Shown here piece by piece: positions 9,034 through 18,009 of a DNA stretch of 64,000 bases. A program made the translations under genes and the position numbers. Within the stretch, counting starts at the first letter, position 1, and every line of letters begins with the position of its first letter. Source of the stretch: Rheinheimera sp. 4Y26 (GTDB lineage Bacteria; Pseudomonadota; Gammaproteobacteria; Enterobacterales; Alteromonadaceae); contig NZ_JAOBWS010000005.1 in assembly GCF_025245835.1 (NCBI RefSeq), forward strand, positions 62,001-126,000, read 5' to 3'. Below the pieces are notes generated by a model. The model had not been told where the DNA came from, did no database searches, and saw nothing but the letters and a program-made list of their open reading frames with translations.

Positions 9034-10488
9034 TTAGTTTAATTTTTTCAATCGGCTAAATTCAGTGTGCAGCGCTTTTTTCTTGGCTTCAAGCCGGCGG
9101 TTTTCCAGTTGATCTTCCATTCCAAGCTCGTTGAGCGCCATATTAATATCGTCAATCGCTTTTTGATAATTGGCCATCTGGTAATACAGATCCGCACGGG
9201 CTTCATAATAACGCGCCATATCGCCCAAACCTTTGTAAGCCTGGGTCAGCATTTCATAGGCCAGAAAATTATCGTTTTTGTAATACAACAGGTTTTTCAG
9301 CAAGTGCAGCGCCAGCCGGTGGGAGTTGCCCTGCATCGCCGCGTTGGCGTAATTAAGGGTGATCACCTGATTATTGGGTCTGAGCAGGTATTGTTGCTCC
9401 AGCATTTCCAGCGCCTGTTTTACCCTGTTGGTGCTCAGATACACATCTGTCATGGCGTCTAAATAAAACAGGTTTTTGTCATCGCTGGCCCTGAGTTTGC
9501 TCAGCAACTGTTCGGCCCCCTGATAATCTTTACTGTCAAATAAAGCCAGTGCCAACCCATACTGATTGGCTTTGGTATTACCGCCAGGCTGTGCCAGTTT
9601 TTTCTGAAAATGGGCTATAGCAGCGGCGTTATCCAGTTGATATCTGGCCCAAATCCTTGCTTTGATATGGGCAAAGTCGGCGCTGTCCGGCACAAATTTT
9701 TGTTCAAACTGCTGCGCTCTGACTCTGGAATCGCTGATCCTTGCTCTGGACAACGGGTGGGTGTACAAAAACGCCAGCTGAGAGTTGGCAAATCGGGTTT
9801 TTTCACTGAGTTTATTAAAAAACTCCGGCATGGCATAAGGGTCATAACCTGCACTTGCCAAAAGCTGAATACCAATACGGTCGGCTTCCTGTTCATTACT
9901 GCGGGTAAAGTTAATGGCAGATTGTTGTGCCACCCCCTGTGACGCCATTAAACCCGCCATACCGGCCTCCGGATTGACCGCCGCCAGTAAAATAGAACCC
10001 AGTATTGATGCCATGGTCAGCGGTGCCGACTGTGAGCGGGCTTCAACAGAACGTGCAATATGACGTTGTGTCACGTGCACAATTTCATGCGACATCACGG
10101 AAGCAAATTCACTTTCGGTTTCGGCCACAGCCAGAGTACCGGTATTGGCCGCTATATGACCACCTAAAGTAGCAAAGGCGTTAATGTCCGGGTCATTGAC
10201 CCAATAAAAATGGAATGGAAAACGAACACCTTCAGCTTTGGCAATCAGGCTCTGGCCAAGGTTGTTCAGGTATTCATCCAATAAAGGGTCGTTGACTATC
10301 GGCAATCTGGCGCGGGTCTGGCGCATCATCACATCGCCGATTTGTTTTTCTTTTTCCGGTGTTAAAGTTGAAAATGCGTTGCTGCCAAGATCAGGCAATT
10401 GAGTGTTATTGGCCAGGGCCGGAAAAGTTAACAGGGCTGTCAGGCTCAGAGCCTTCAGCCAACGGCAGTTTACACACATAAACTTCAT
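9034..10488 (-). CDS. bepA: BepA, periplasmic chaperone/metalloprotease for outer-membrane assembly
   Basis: 484 residues: signal peptide (1-26), M48 peptidase domain with H134-E-I-V-H138 and the third zinc ligand E201 in N-E-Q-E-A-D, then C-terminal TPR repeats (about 300-470). BepA degrades stalled LptD and BamA-bound substrates and helps LptD mature, acting at the BAM complex. Length matches E. coli BepA (487). It leads an operon with arsC 21 bp downstream, as in E. coli. Confidence 0.95.
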   Translation of the reverse strand: MKFMCVNCRWLKALSLTALLTFPALANNTQLPDLGSNAFSTLTPEKEKQIGDVMMRQTRARLPIVNDPLLDEYLNNLGQSLIAKAEGVRFPFHFYWVNDPDINAFATLGGHIAANTGTLAVAETESEFASVMSHEIVHVTQRHIARSVEARSQSAPLTMASILGSILLAAVNPEAGMAGLMASQGVAQQSAINFTRSNEQEADRIGIQLLASAGYDPYAMPEFFNKLSEKTRFANSQLAFLYTHPLSRARISDSRVRAQQFEQKFVPDSADFAHIKARIWARYQLDNAAAIAHFQKKLAQPGGNTKANQYGLALALFDSKDYQGAEQLLSKLRASDDKNLFYLDAMTDVYLSTNRVKQALEMLEQQYLLRPNNQVITLNYANAAMQGNSHRLALHLLKNLLYYKNDNFLAYEMLTQAYKGLGDMARYYEARADLYYQMANYQKAIDDINMALNELGMEDQLENRRLEAKKKALHTEFSRLKKLN

Positions 10489-10856
10489 TAATTCTCTGCT
10501 CTGATCGTACGGCTTTTTTCAGCCATTTTTACTGCATCTGTATCCGGTGCTGCTATCTGTTGTTGCGGCAAAAACCGGATGGATACGCCATTTACCTTGC
10601 ACCTTTGCTGCTGTGGTTGCCACTTGACGGCAAAGGCAGCCCGCAACTGAAAGTTTCCCTGTCAGGCTTGGACAGGCCATGGCAGGGTAAATGTTGCCTT
10701 GGATCTGACCTGAATATCAAGCACAACCTTGTGATAGCCAGTTAACTGCTGCAAGTTACGGCAGCAGATTTATGGTGCAAGGTGTTTTCTTTGGCAGAGC
10801 TATGGTTGCGAAGTTCCATCTGAGAAGCAGAAGTCGGGAAAAAACAGTTTGATGGC
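10489..10856. other. Gene-free stretch between bepA and the binding-protein gene
   Basis: 368 bases. It should hold the bepA promoter on the minus strand and the 3' end of nothing on the plus strand. A CTGCTGC/GCAGCAG inverted repeat (10747-10768) is present without a T-run. A 61-codon TTG-initiated frame crosses it but has no ribosome site or recognisable product. Confidence 0.5.
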
Positions 10857-11675
10857 TCAGGGGTGATTCAGACCGTACTTCACCCAGAGTGTGTCGAGCA
10901 GGCCTTGTCTGGCCTGTAATTGCAGTTCTGCCTCAAGCTGTTTTGCTATGGCAAAATTAGGCGACAATCTGGAAAACGCCAGGTAACCGTCAATATTCTG
11001 TTGCTGAAAATATGGTTGACGCTTCAGATCGGACACTTGTAAGCCTGCATCCTGAAAGGAGCCCAAGGCGGTTTTTTCCACGGTAATGGCATAATCCACC
11101 CGGCCCATTGCCACCATGTCCAAAGCCACACTTTCAGAGGGAACTTTCACCCTGGTAAAAATCTGGCTGTTATCAAAATCAGGGAAATACACAGCGTCAC
11201 GCATCACGGCTACAGTCCGGCCTTTTAACTCAGCAAGTTGCGTCAGCTTAAATGGCGCTTGTGGGCGACTGTAAAACACAAAAGCCGAATGGAACTGCAT
11301 CATAGGCGGAGATAAAAAATATAAAAACTTTTGCCGCTCCTGGTTATTGATTAAACCTGCCACTAAATCCAATTCCCCCTGTGCTGCCATTTTCAGGCAG
11401 CGCGGGAAAGGACAAGGCACCACTTCAAGCCGGTACCCCAGTGCGGCTACCACCGGCGTTAAAATATCCAGCGATAACCCTGCAGGCTTTTTCACATCTT
11501 CTGTGTGGTAATAAGGCGGTGAGTGGTACATACCAAGTTTGAGTACCCGCTGTTTCCGGGGTTGAGCGGGCGTGCTGCTGTTATCTGCCGCATAAGCAGG
11601 CGGCAGCAAGCAACAGAAGGTACTGAGCAACAACAAAAAAGAGGCTAACAACAATAAACTTTGTCTGAACTGCAT
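10857..11675 (-). CDS. Orphan periplasmic solute-binding protein (SBP_bac_3 type)
   Basis: 272 residues with a long hydrophobic signal peptide (1-29, cleavage after Ala-Tyr-Ala). The S-P-P-Y-Y and G-L-S-L-D-I-L motifs and the G-E-L-D-L-V-A-G-L turn are typical of amino-acid-binding SBP_bac_3 proteins. GGAG lies 8 bases before the ATG. A close Cys pair (P-C-P-F-P-R-C) could form a periplasmic disulfide. No ABC permease or ATPase gene adjoins it. It resembles in kind, not sequence, the other orphan binding protein at 6.7 kb. Ligand unknown. Confidence 0.75.
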   Translation of the reverse strand: MQFRQSLLLLASFLLLLSTFCCLLPPAYAADNSSTPAQPRKQRVLKLGMYHSPPYYHTEDVKKPAGLSLDILTPVVAALGYRLEVVPCPFPRCLKMAAQGELDLVAGLINNQERQKFLYFLSPPMMQFHSAFVFYSRPQAPFKLTQLAELKGRTVAVMRDAVYFPDFDNSQIFTRVKVPSESVALDMVAMGRVDYAITVEKTALGSFQDAGLQVSDLKRQPYFQQQNIDGYLAFSRLSPNFAIAKQLEAELQLQARQGLLDTLWVKYGLNHP

Positions 11676-11817
11676 TACAAAGCTCCGGCCGGAAGATGCC
11701 TTGGCTGCTGTTTATTCAGAGTCTGACTCAGCTGACTTAAAAAGCCAGCAGGCCATCACAACAGCAGCGCGCAGCATCACAACATCGCCCTAGTATAACG
11801 GGTACAGCTAATCTAAC

Positions 11818-13902
11818 CTAGTCTGTCAGCAGTTGTACACGAAAACCGAGCTGAAATTGCCTTGGGGTACCGGGTTCAAAACTGCGGCCATTGGCCTGAT
11901 TCACCACCACAGCGCCGGCATAATCCTGGTTGGTCAGGTTATCGATGGCCAGCCACCAGCTCCAGTTGCTTTGCCGCCAGTTGGTTTGCCAGCTGCTTTT
12001 GAGATCCAAAAGGGTGGTGCTGTCGGCCGCCATACTATTGTTATCATCAATCCAGAGTTTGCCACGGTAACTGAGTTGACTACTGAGCTGCCAGAAGGCG
12101 CTGGCAAAAGGGGCATAACTCAGACCAAGCTGATGTTGCACTCTGGCAACACCAGGCAGATTGTTACCTGCATTGCTGTCGGCTTTAAAACTGGCATCCA
12201 GTAAAGTGCTGCTCCATTGCAGTTCAAGCTTGTCACTAAAACGATGTAACAGCCAGACTTCAGCGCCTGTTCTTTGCATTTTGGCGGCATTACGATAACT
12301 GGTGCGCCCGCCCAGCGATTGCGCCACAACCAACTCGTCACGGCTTTGAATATAAAACCAGTCCAGTGATGCCTGGGTGTGTGGTTGCAGCCATTTCAGC
12401 CCCAAATCCAGCTGGCGGTTACGCGCCGGTTTTAACGCCAGATTTAAACCACTGCCATTGGGCTGATAGGCCATTTCGGTCAGGGTTGGTGTTTCAAAAC
12501 CACGGCCGCTACTGACGTAAAAATGCAGCTGCTCAGTCAATGGATAAGAAGCGCCAAGCGCAAAAGCTGCCAGTTGTTCGCTGCTTTGGCCGCCATCATC
12601 CGGGTTGCCTGGCCGGATAAAATAATCGTCCACCTTAAACTTGATGCGGCTGAGTCTGGAACCCAGATGCAGTGCCCATAACAAGTCGGTCTGGTATTCA
12701 CTTTGCCAGGCGATTTCGCTGTTTTGCACTTTACCGCTTTCGTCGCGGCGCAAGTCACCGGCAATGCCACGCAGATTGACATAACCCTGACGCTTGTCGG
12801 TATTTTCTTCCAGCTGGACCACAAACTGATGTTGCCAGTTGTTCCATTGCAGCAGCTGTTGGGCTTTGAGACCGCGATAGTGCCGGGTAAGCGCCACCAC
12901 ACCACCTGCCGCTGTCGGGCCATCCCCGCTAAAGGAAAGAAACTGGGTGATATCGCGCTCGCCTTGCCAGGCCGATAACTGCCAATTGTGATCATCAGGC
13001 GTTAACGTCATGCTGAGCTGGCGCTGTGCACTGCTTTTACGACTGTTAAACAAGGTGGCTACGGCTGCAGTCTGATTGGGATCCCGCTCAAACTCAGTTT
13101 TGGTCAGACCCAGTGGATCTTCCAGCAGCGGATCGTCGCTCCAGTCGTAACGCCAGTGCAGCACTATGTTGTCAAACTGGTAATTGCTGCGAAGAGCGGC
13201 CTGACGTTTTTCGGCGCTATTGTGCGCACGGTAACCGTCGTGATCCAGGGTTTTCAGATAAAGTTCGGTCTGACCGTCGCCGGCCTGCAGGCTGTGCTGG
13301 CGGTAATCACTGCTTTGCTGTGTCTGTAATGAAGCCCCCTCTATTGCGGCTTTGCTTTGCAGTGTTAACACCCCACCGGCGGCATTGCCATACAGCGCGG
13401 CAAAAGGGCCACGCAGCACTTCAACAGCGCTCAGTTGTTCAAATGGAATGCTGGAGGGTTGGCTTTGGCCATCGCTGGTTGACCAGGGAATGCCGTCAAA
13501 CAACACTTCAATGCCGCGCACACCAAAGCTGCTGCGACTGCCAAACCCCCGCAGACTAATGCGGCTGTCCTGCGCAAAATTGGCGCGCTGATCGGCCTGC
13601 AGCCCCGGCATTTGTTTCAGTAAAGCCGCAATATCCAGTGCCGGGCTGGCGTCAAACTCAAGCCGGCTCACCGCAGCGACCGAACTTAACCAGGGTTTGG
13701 CCTGCTGCTGCACACTGACCACCAGCCGCTCCAGTTGCTCTTCCTCACTTGTTGTTGCAGTTTTGGCAGGCGCTTGCTGCTGGGCATGAAGCGTAAAACT
13801 GCAGCTTAGCGCGAGCAGAGGCAACAACGGCAACAAAATAGGGCAGCGCTTTGTGCGCGGGAACAGCGCCCTGGATAATGGGGTTTGGCGGGCAAGGTAC
13901 AT
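11818..13902 (-). CDS. pqqU: TonB-dependent receptor of the PqqU/YncD type (likely PQQ importer)
   Basis: 694 residues from the ATG at 13902, which has GAGGA nine bases upstream; the longer TTG-start frame is less likely. Signal peptide, plug domain (about 45-165, with R-I-S-L-R-G-F-G-S-R-S and E-V-L-R-G-P-F) and 22-strand barrel ending in a terminal aromatic-type strand. Many segments recalled from E. coli YncD/PqqU recur in order: T-R-H-Y-R-G-L, L-R-R-D-E, G-R-G-F-E-T-P-T, S-L-G-G-R-T-S-Y, V-V-N-Q-A-N-G-R-S-F-E-P. PqqU takes up pyrroloquinoline quinone. The neighbouring gene encodes a PQQ-dependent sugar dehydrogenase, supporting the call. Confidence 0.78.
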   Translation of the reverse strand: MYLARQTPLSRALFPRTKRCPILLPLLPLLALSCSFTLHAQQQAPAKTATTSEEEQLERLVVSVQQQAKPWLSSVAAVSRLEFDASPALDIAALLKQMPGLQADQRANFAQDSRISLRGFGSRSSFGVRGIEVLFDGIPWSTSDGQSQPSSIPFEQLSAVEVLRGPFAALYGNAAGGVLTLQSKAAIEGASLQTQQSSDYRQHSLQAGDGQTELYLKTLDHDGYRAHNSAEKRQAALRSNYQFDNIVLHWRYDWSDDPLLEDPLGLTKTEFERDPNQTAAVATLFNSRKSSAQRQLSMTLTPDDHNWQLSAWQGERDITQFLSFSGDGPTAAGGVVALTRHYRGLKAQQLLQWNNWQHQFVVQLEENTDKRQGYVNLRGIAGDLRRDESGKVQNSEIAWQSEYQTDLLWALHLGSRLSRIKFKVDDYFIRPGNPDDGGQSSEQLAAFALGASYPLTEQLHFYVSSGRGFETPTLTEMAYQPNGSGLNLALKPARNRQLDLGLKWLQPHTQASLDWFYIQSRDELVVAQSLGGRTSYRNAAKMQRTGAEVWLLHRFSDKLELQWSSTLLDASFKADSNAGNNLPGVARVQHQLGLSYAPFASAFWQLSSQLSYRGKLWIDDNNSMAADSTTLLDLKSSWQTNWRQSNWSWWLAIDNLTNQDYAGAVVVNQANGRSFEPGTPRQFQLGFRVQLLTD

Positions 13903-14013
13903 CAGATCCGTCCTCAATCAGGTTTTTAGGGTGTTGCAGCTGGAAGTTGGGTGCTGTCTGTTATTTTGGCGCTCTTTGCCGGCAAGGTGTTCACTCCACA
14001 ACGGCTGCATAAT

Positions 14014-14041
14014 AAAAAGCCGGTGCAGACACCGGCTTTTT
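14014..14041. terminator. Strong bidirectional terminator between the PQQ dehydrogenase and pqqU genes
   Basis: A perfect 12-bp stem (14014-14025 with 14030-14041), including A/T tracts, closes a 4-base CAGA loop. It ends the minus-strand dehydrogenase transcript, so the receptor gene downstream must use its own promoter. Confidence 0.92.
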
Positions 14042-14056
14042 AAAAGCCCCGCTTTA

Positions 14057-15169
14057 TTATGGTTGCGGTGTCAGCCGTAAAATGGCACCGTTATCTTCAT
14101 CCGTTAATAAATACACACTGCCATCAGGCGCCACTTCCACATCCCGTACTCTGCTGCCAATGCGGATACGCTCTTCGTGCACCACTTTGTCGTCTTTGAT
14201 TTCAAGCCGTACCAGCTGACCAAATTTTAGTGAGCCCACCAGCAGGTTTTGCTGCCACTTGCTAAACAGAGGTTTGTGGTAAAAGGTCATGCCGCTTGGT
14301 GCAATGGAAGGCACCCAATAATGCAGCGGTTGCTCCAGCCCATCGGCTTTGGTTTTACCAATGACACCACCGCCATATTCTTCACCGTAAGTAATGAGCG
14401 GCCAGCCATAATTTTTAGCAGCCTGGGTGATATTTATTTCATCGCCGCCTTGTGGGCCATGTTCGTGGGTCCAGAGCCGGCCCTCTGTATCTAAAGTTGC
14501 GCCCTGAATATTACGGTGGCCGTTGGACCAAACTTCAGTTTTGGCGTTTTTATCCGCCAAAAACGGATTGCCAGGCGCTGCACTGCCATCCTGCATCACC
14601 CGCACCACTTTACCGATATGAGTGGACAGTGGCTGCACGTCTTCACGGCGACTGCCTCTGTCACCTAAAGTGATAAAAAGTGCACCACTGGCGTCTTGAA
14701 CTAACCGGCCGCCAAAGTGGTATTTGCTGTTAAATTTCGGCTGCTGGCTAAACAATACTTTGCTGTCAGTCAGGCTGTTGCCCACCAGTTTGGCGCTCAG
14801 CACTGCAGTGCTGTTGGTGTCATCTTTGCCAGGTTCGGAAAAACTTAAATACAGTGTCTGGTTGCTGGCAAAATCTTTATCCAGCATCACGTCCAGCAAA
14901 CCACCCTGGCCACCGACTGCCAGCGCCGGTAAACCTGTCACAGGCTCACCTAATTTGCCATTTGTGACGATACGCAGTTTGCCATCACGCTCAGTGACTA
15001 AGATGCGGCCATCGGGTAAAAACGCTATGCCCCAGGGGTGAGATAAACCTTCAGCCACAGTTTCAATTTTCAGATTGTGCTGCTCTGTTGGCAAAAATGA
15101 CGGCTCAGCGCTCACCGCTGTAGTTGTGGTTAACAGCAAAGCCAGAGGTAAAGTTTGTCTGATTTTCAT
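14057..15169 (-). CDS. PQQ-dependent aldose sugar dehydrogenase (YliI/Asd family)
   Basis: 370 residues with a signal peptide (1-21, Val-Ser-Ala). It forms a six-bladed propeller of the soluble glucose dehydrogenase family: S-H-P-W-G-I-A-F-L-P-D-G-R-I-L-V-T-E-R at the first blade, G-D-R-G-S-R-R and H-E-H-G-P-Q-G-G-D-E-I-N in the core. These enzymes oxidise aldoses in the periplasm using PQQ. No pqq biosynthesis gene is in the window, so PQQ may come from outside through the adjacent receptor. Its ribosome site overlaps the end of the upstream GST gene, 3 bp away. Confidence 0.92.
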   Translation of the reverse strand: MKIRQTLPLALLLTTTTAVSAEPSFLPTEQHNLKIETVAEGLSHPWGIAFLPDGRILVTERDGKLRIVTNGKLGEPVTGLPALAVGGQGGLLDVMLDKDFASNQTLYLSFSEPGKDDTNSTAVLSAKLVGNSLTDSKVLFSQQPKFNSKYHFGGRLVQDASGALFITLGDRGSRREDVQPLSTHIGKVVRVMQDGSAAPGNPFLADKNAKTEVWSNGHRNIQGATLDTEGRLWTHEHGPQGGDEINITQAAKNYGWPLITYGEEYGGGVIGKTKADGLEQPLHYWVPSIAPSGMTFYHKPLFSKWQQNLLVGSLKFGQLVRLEIKDDKVVHEERIRIGSRVRDVEVAPDGSVYLLTDEDNGAILRLTPQP

Positions 15170-15172
15170 TGG

Positions 15173-15790
15173 TTATTCTCCATGCCTTAACAGGCCTTCT
15201 TCCTGCAATGCGTGACGCACCGCAGGGCGTTTGGCAATCCGCTCCAGATAAGCCTGAAGTTGGGGGTAAGGGGTTAAATCAAATTTCACCAGCCGTGCCC
15301 AGAGTGCCACGTTAAACAAATAGGCATCGGCCAGGGTAAATTGTTCACCGGTCAGAAACTGTGGGTTCACCAGCGTCTGCTCGAGCTGACCAAAACGCAG
15401 TTGCAGTTTTTGCACTGCCGATTGTTTGGTGGGCTCGGCTGCTGTTGGGTCGAATAAAGGTGAAAAGTTTTTATGCAGTTCAGTGGCAATAAAGTTCAGC
15501 ATACTTTGTTGTTTATAACGGGCAAAACTACCATTGGCCGGCGCCAGATTGCTGGCAGGAGATTGATCGGCAATGTATTGCAAAATAGCCGGACATTCAG
15601 TCAGCACTTCGCCATTTTTTAACTGCAGCGCCGGCACATAACCCAGCGGGTTGATATCGGTAAAACTGCTGCCATCGGGCAATAGTTTGGTTTTTAAATC
15701 CACTTTAACGGGGGTGAATTTTAAACCTGCTTCAAACAAACAAATATGGGCGGCCAGTGAGCTGGCCCCCGGGGCATAATACAATTTCAT
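15173..15790 (-). CDS. gstA: Glutathione S-transferase (GstA-like, beta class)
   Basis: 205 residues, the usual length. An N-terminal thioredoxin-fold domain (1-80) begins M-K-L-Y-Y-A-P-G-A-S-S-L and contains N-P-L-G-Y-V-P-A-L and the glutathione-binding E-C-P-A-I pattern; an all-helical C-terminal domain has F-T-L-A-D-A-Y. Bacterial beta-class GSTs normally carry a Cys near residue 10; here A-P-G-A-S has none, so Ser10/Ser11 may serve instead. It is the first gene of a two-gene transcript with the PQQ dehydrogenase, 3 bp apart. AGGAG precedes the ATG. Confidence 0.88.
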   Translation of the reverse strand: MKLYYAPGASSLAAHICLFEAGLKFTPVKVDLKTKLLPDGSSFTDINPLGYVPALQLKNGEVLTECPAILQYIADQSPASNLAPANGSFARYKQQSMLNFIATELHKNFSPLFDPTAAEPTKQSAVQKLQLRFGQLEQTLVNPQFLTGEQFTLADAYLFNVALWARLVKFDLTPYPQLQAYLERIAKRPAVRHALQEEGLLRHGE

Positions 15791-15829
15791 CGGATAGAGC
15801 TCCTGACAGTTCGGCGGGTATACACCGGA

Positions 15830-16297
15830 TTATGGCAGAGACTTTAGCACCACTTCATGATGATTGCTGGTTTTAAAGTCCTGATAAACCTGCACAATAA
15901 CGCCATCTTGCCCAATGAGAAAACTGGTGCGATGAATACCATCGTACACTTTGCCCATAAACTTTTTTTCGCCCCATACACCAAAAGCTGCGGCAGTCTG
16001 ATGTTCAGGATCGGACAGCAGGGTGAAATTCAGTGCATCACGCTCTGTAAATTTGGCCAGACTTTTTACCGCATCTGTACTGATGCCAACAATCTGCACC
16101 CCTTTGGCGGCGAAGTCTGCCTGATGGTCGCGCAGGTTGCAGGCCTGCACAGTGCAGCCTGGTGTCATGGCTTTAGGATAAAAATAAACCAGCACTGCGC
16201 CGGATTTTAATAGGTCAGACAGCACCACAGTGTTGCCATTCTGGTCCAGCAGTGAAAATTCAGGGGCCTTCTGGCCGGCAGTCAGCATATTCATCAT
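15830..16297 (-). CDS. bcp: Bcp, thioredoxin-dependent peroxiredoxin
   Basis: 155 residues, the family norm. The A-M-T-P-G-C-T-V-Q-A-C motif holds the peroxidatic Cys and, five residues on, the resolving Cys of the atypical two-Cys Bcp group. It reduces hydrogen and organic peroxides with thioredoxin. The family usually has F-Y-P-K-D or Y-P-R-D; here it reads Y-P-K-A. Start at 16297 or the adjacent ATG at 16294, the latter better spaced from AAGGA. It follows gcvR as in E. coli but is separated by a terminator-like hairpin. Confidence 0.93.
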   Translation of the reverse strand: MMNMLTAGQKAPEFSLLDQNGNTVVLSDLLKSGAVLVYFYPKAMTPGCTVQACNLRDHQADFAAKGVQIVGISTDAVKSLAKFTERDALNFTLLSDPEHQTAAAFGVWGEKKFMGKVYDGIHRTSFLIGQDGVIVQVYQDFKTSNHHEVVLKSLP

Positions 16298-16340
16298 GAT
16301 TCCTTTTTATAAAAAACGTTTTCATAAAACCGGTTTATAA

Positions 16341-16376
16341 AAAAACCGGCGCAAAACAGAGTTGTGGCCGGTTTTT
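16341..16376. terminator. Hairpin terminator between gcvR and bcp
   Basis: AAAAACCGGC (16341-16350) pairs perfectly with GCCGGTTTTT (16367-16376) across a 16-base loop that can form a further CAA/TTG pairing. The A/T arms allow termination on either strand; it lies just downstream of gcvR on the minus strand. Confidence 0.75.
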
Positions 16377-16454
16377 GCTGGATTGAACCTGAGTATGGGT
16401 TCACCAGAGCTTACCGCTGCTGCATAACAGCACGCAGGCATCGCTTGGGAAAGC

Positions 16455-16976
16455 TTAACTCTGCAATTCAAAACTACCTGTTAACGACATTTGCGCAAGC
16501 TTGTCCAGCACCAGACTGCGTACTGTCGCCGCATCAATAGAACCCGGCAGCTGCACTGTCATCTGGGTATGGGTGTGCGGTACACCGTCCAGCTGATGGG
16601 TTTCCGAGCGTAAAGCACCAATATAAATCTGATGGTCAGCCAATAAACTGGAAATCGCGCCCAGCGTGCCCACCTTATCGGGCCCTGTGTAAGAAAGCAG
16701 ATAAGGCGCCGATAGCGGGGGCGGCTTGTGAGCAGATGTACGTTTGGTCATGGTGAGCAGATCAAGTTCAACACCGGAACTTGGCAGCAGATATTCGATT
16801 TTGCTGATGGCAGCCGCGTCGCCGGACAGCAACATAATAAAAGTAAATTCATTGCCAAAAATCGCCATTCTGCTGTCGACGATATTACAGTTGCAGTCAC
16901 TGACCAGCCGGGACAGTTGACTGACGATACCGGTACGGTCGGCGCCTATTGCAGTCACCACCAGTTGTTGAGCCAT
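16455..16976 (-). CDS. gcvR: GcvR, ACT-domain regulator of the glycine cleavage system
   Basis: 173 residues from the ATG at 16976. An open frame extends 80 codons further but would run into dapA and carries no family sequence. Two ACT domains are visible (about 3-80 and 90-170; A-I-G-A-D-R-T-G-I-V and Y-T-G-P-D-K-V-G-T-L). In E. coli, GcvR binds GcvA to repress gcvTHP when glycine is low. Divergent from dapA with bcp behind it, exactly the E. coli order. Confidence 0.88.
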   Translation of the reverse strand: MAQQLVVTAIGADRTGIVSQLSRLVSDCNCNIVDSRMAIFGNEFTFIMLLSGDAAAISKIEYLLPSSGVELDLLTMTKRTSAHKPPPLSAPYLLSYTGPDKVGTLGAISSLLADHQIYIGALRSETHQLDGVPHTHTQMTVQLPGSIDAATVRSLVLDKLAQMSLTGSFELQS

Positions 16977-17117
16977 CTTTACAAGCGACCTTGAACAGAA
17001 AAGGGGCGCCGAGTTTAGCACAGTTCGCCGAAAATTCATCAGCATAGTCAGCTGTTGCTTGTGTTTGTATGACGGCGTCATTACCATAGGCAGCCTGAAA
17101 ATTACGGAGCAGTAGCC

Positions 17118-17999
17118 ATGTTCAGAGGAAGTTACGTCGCCCTTATTACCCCGATGACAGAAACAGGTGAGGTGGATTACGCCAGCCTGCACACTCTGGT
17201 GGATTACCAGTTGCAAAACGGCACTGATGGTCTGGTCATTATGGGCACAACTGGCGAAGCAGCCACTATTCCTTTTAGCGAGCAGCTGGCCGTATTACAG
17301 GCCGTGATTGAACAGGTAGCCGGCCGTTGTCAGATTCTGGCGGGCAATGGCTCAAATTCAACAGCCGAAGCTATTGCCAAAACCGTGGCATTAAATGCTT
17401 ATGCCATCGACGGTTTTTTGACCGTCACGCCTTATTACAACAAACCAACGCAAAAAGGCATGCTGGCACATTTTCAGGCCGTAGCTGCCGCCACCGACAA
17501 ACCAGTGCTGCTTTACAATGTGCCGGGGCGCACCGGCGTTGACTTGCAAGCCGCTACAGTGGCTGAACTGAGTCAGGTGAAAAATATTGTCGGTATTAAA
17601 GAAGCGACTGGTTCGATGCTGCGGCTGGCAGAACTTAAAGCCAGCTGCAGTGCCGACTTTGATTTACTCAGTGGTGATGACGCCAGCGCCAAAGAATTTA
17701 TTCTGCAGGGCGGCCATGGTGTGATTTCGGTCACCACCAATGTGGCGCCAGCAGGCATGACAGCAATGATAGCGGCGGCCCGTCAGGGTAATCGTCAGCA
17801 AGCGTCTGACATTGATGACTGCCTGCAAGCGCTGCATCGTGATTTATTTATTGAAAGTAACCCTATTCCAACTAAGTGGGCGCTCAAACGTATGGGGCTG
17901 ATAGCCTCTGATTTTGCCCGTTTGCCGTTAACCCGGCTGGAACCAATTCATCAGGCTGTAATCGAACAAGCGCTACAACAAGCCAAAATTAATCTTTAG
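17118..17999 (+). CDS. dapA: DapA, 4-hydroxy-tetrahydrodipicolinate synthase
   Basis: 293 residues. Condenses pyruvate with aspartate semialdehyde, the first committed step to lysine and meso-diaminopimelate. The Schiff-base lysine is K161 in V-G-I-K-E-A-T-G, the catalytic Tyr is Y133, and T44-T45 lie in M-G-T-T-G-E. GGAG precedes the ATG. bamC starts 10 bp downstream, so they form one transcript, as in E. coli. Confidence 0.97.
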   Translation: MFRGSYVALITPMTETGEVDYASLHTLVDYQLQNGTDGLVIMGTTGEAATIPFSEQLAVLQAVIEQVAGRCQILAGNGSNSTAEAIAKTVALNAYAIDGFLTVTPYYNKPTQKGMLAHFQAVAAATDKPVLLYNVPGRTGVDLQAATVAELSQVKNIVGIKEATGSMLRLAELKASCSADFDLLSGDDASAKEFILQGGHGVISVTTNVAPAGMTAMIAAARQGNRQQASDIDDCLQALHRDLFIESNPIPTKWALKRMGLIASDFARLPLTRLEPIHQAVIEQALQQAKINL

Positions 18000-18009
18000 G
18001 AGTTTTTAG

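Noticed and set aside
10560-10745. 61-codon plus-strand frame between bepA and the binding-protein gene
   Set aside because: Starts with TTG, has no ribosome site, and no recognisable domain.
13113-13559. 148-codon frame opposite the TonB receptor
   Set aside because: Cys- and Arg-rich shadow of a confident receptor gene.
16977-17216. N-terminal extension of GcvR
   Set aside because: It would overlap dapA on the opposite strand, and the family start is at 16976.
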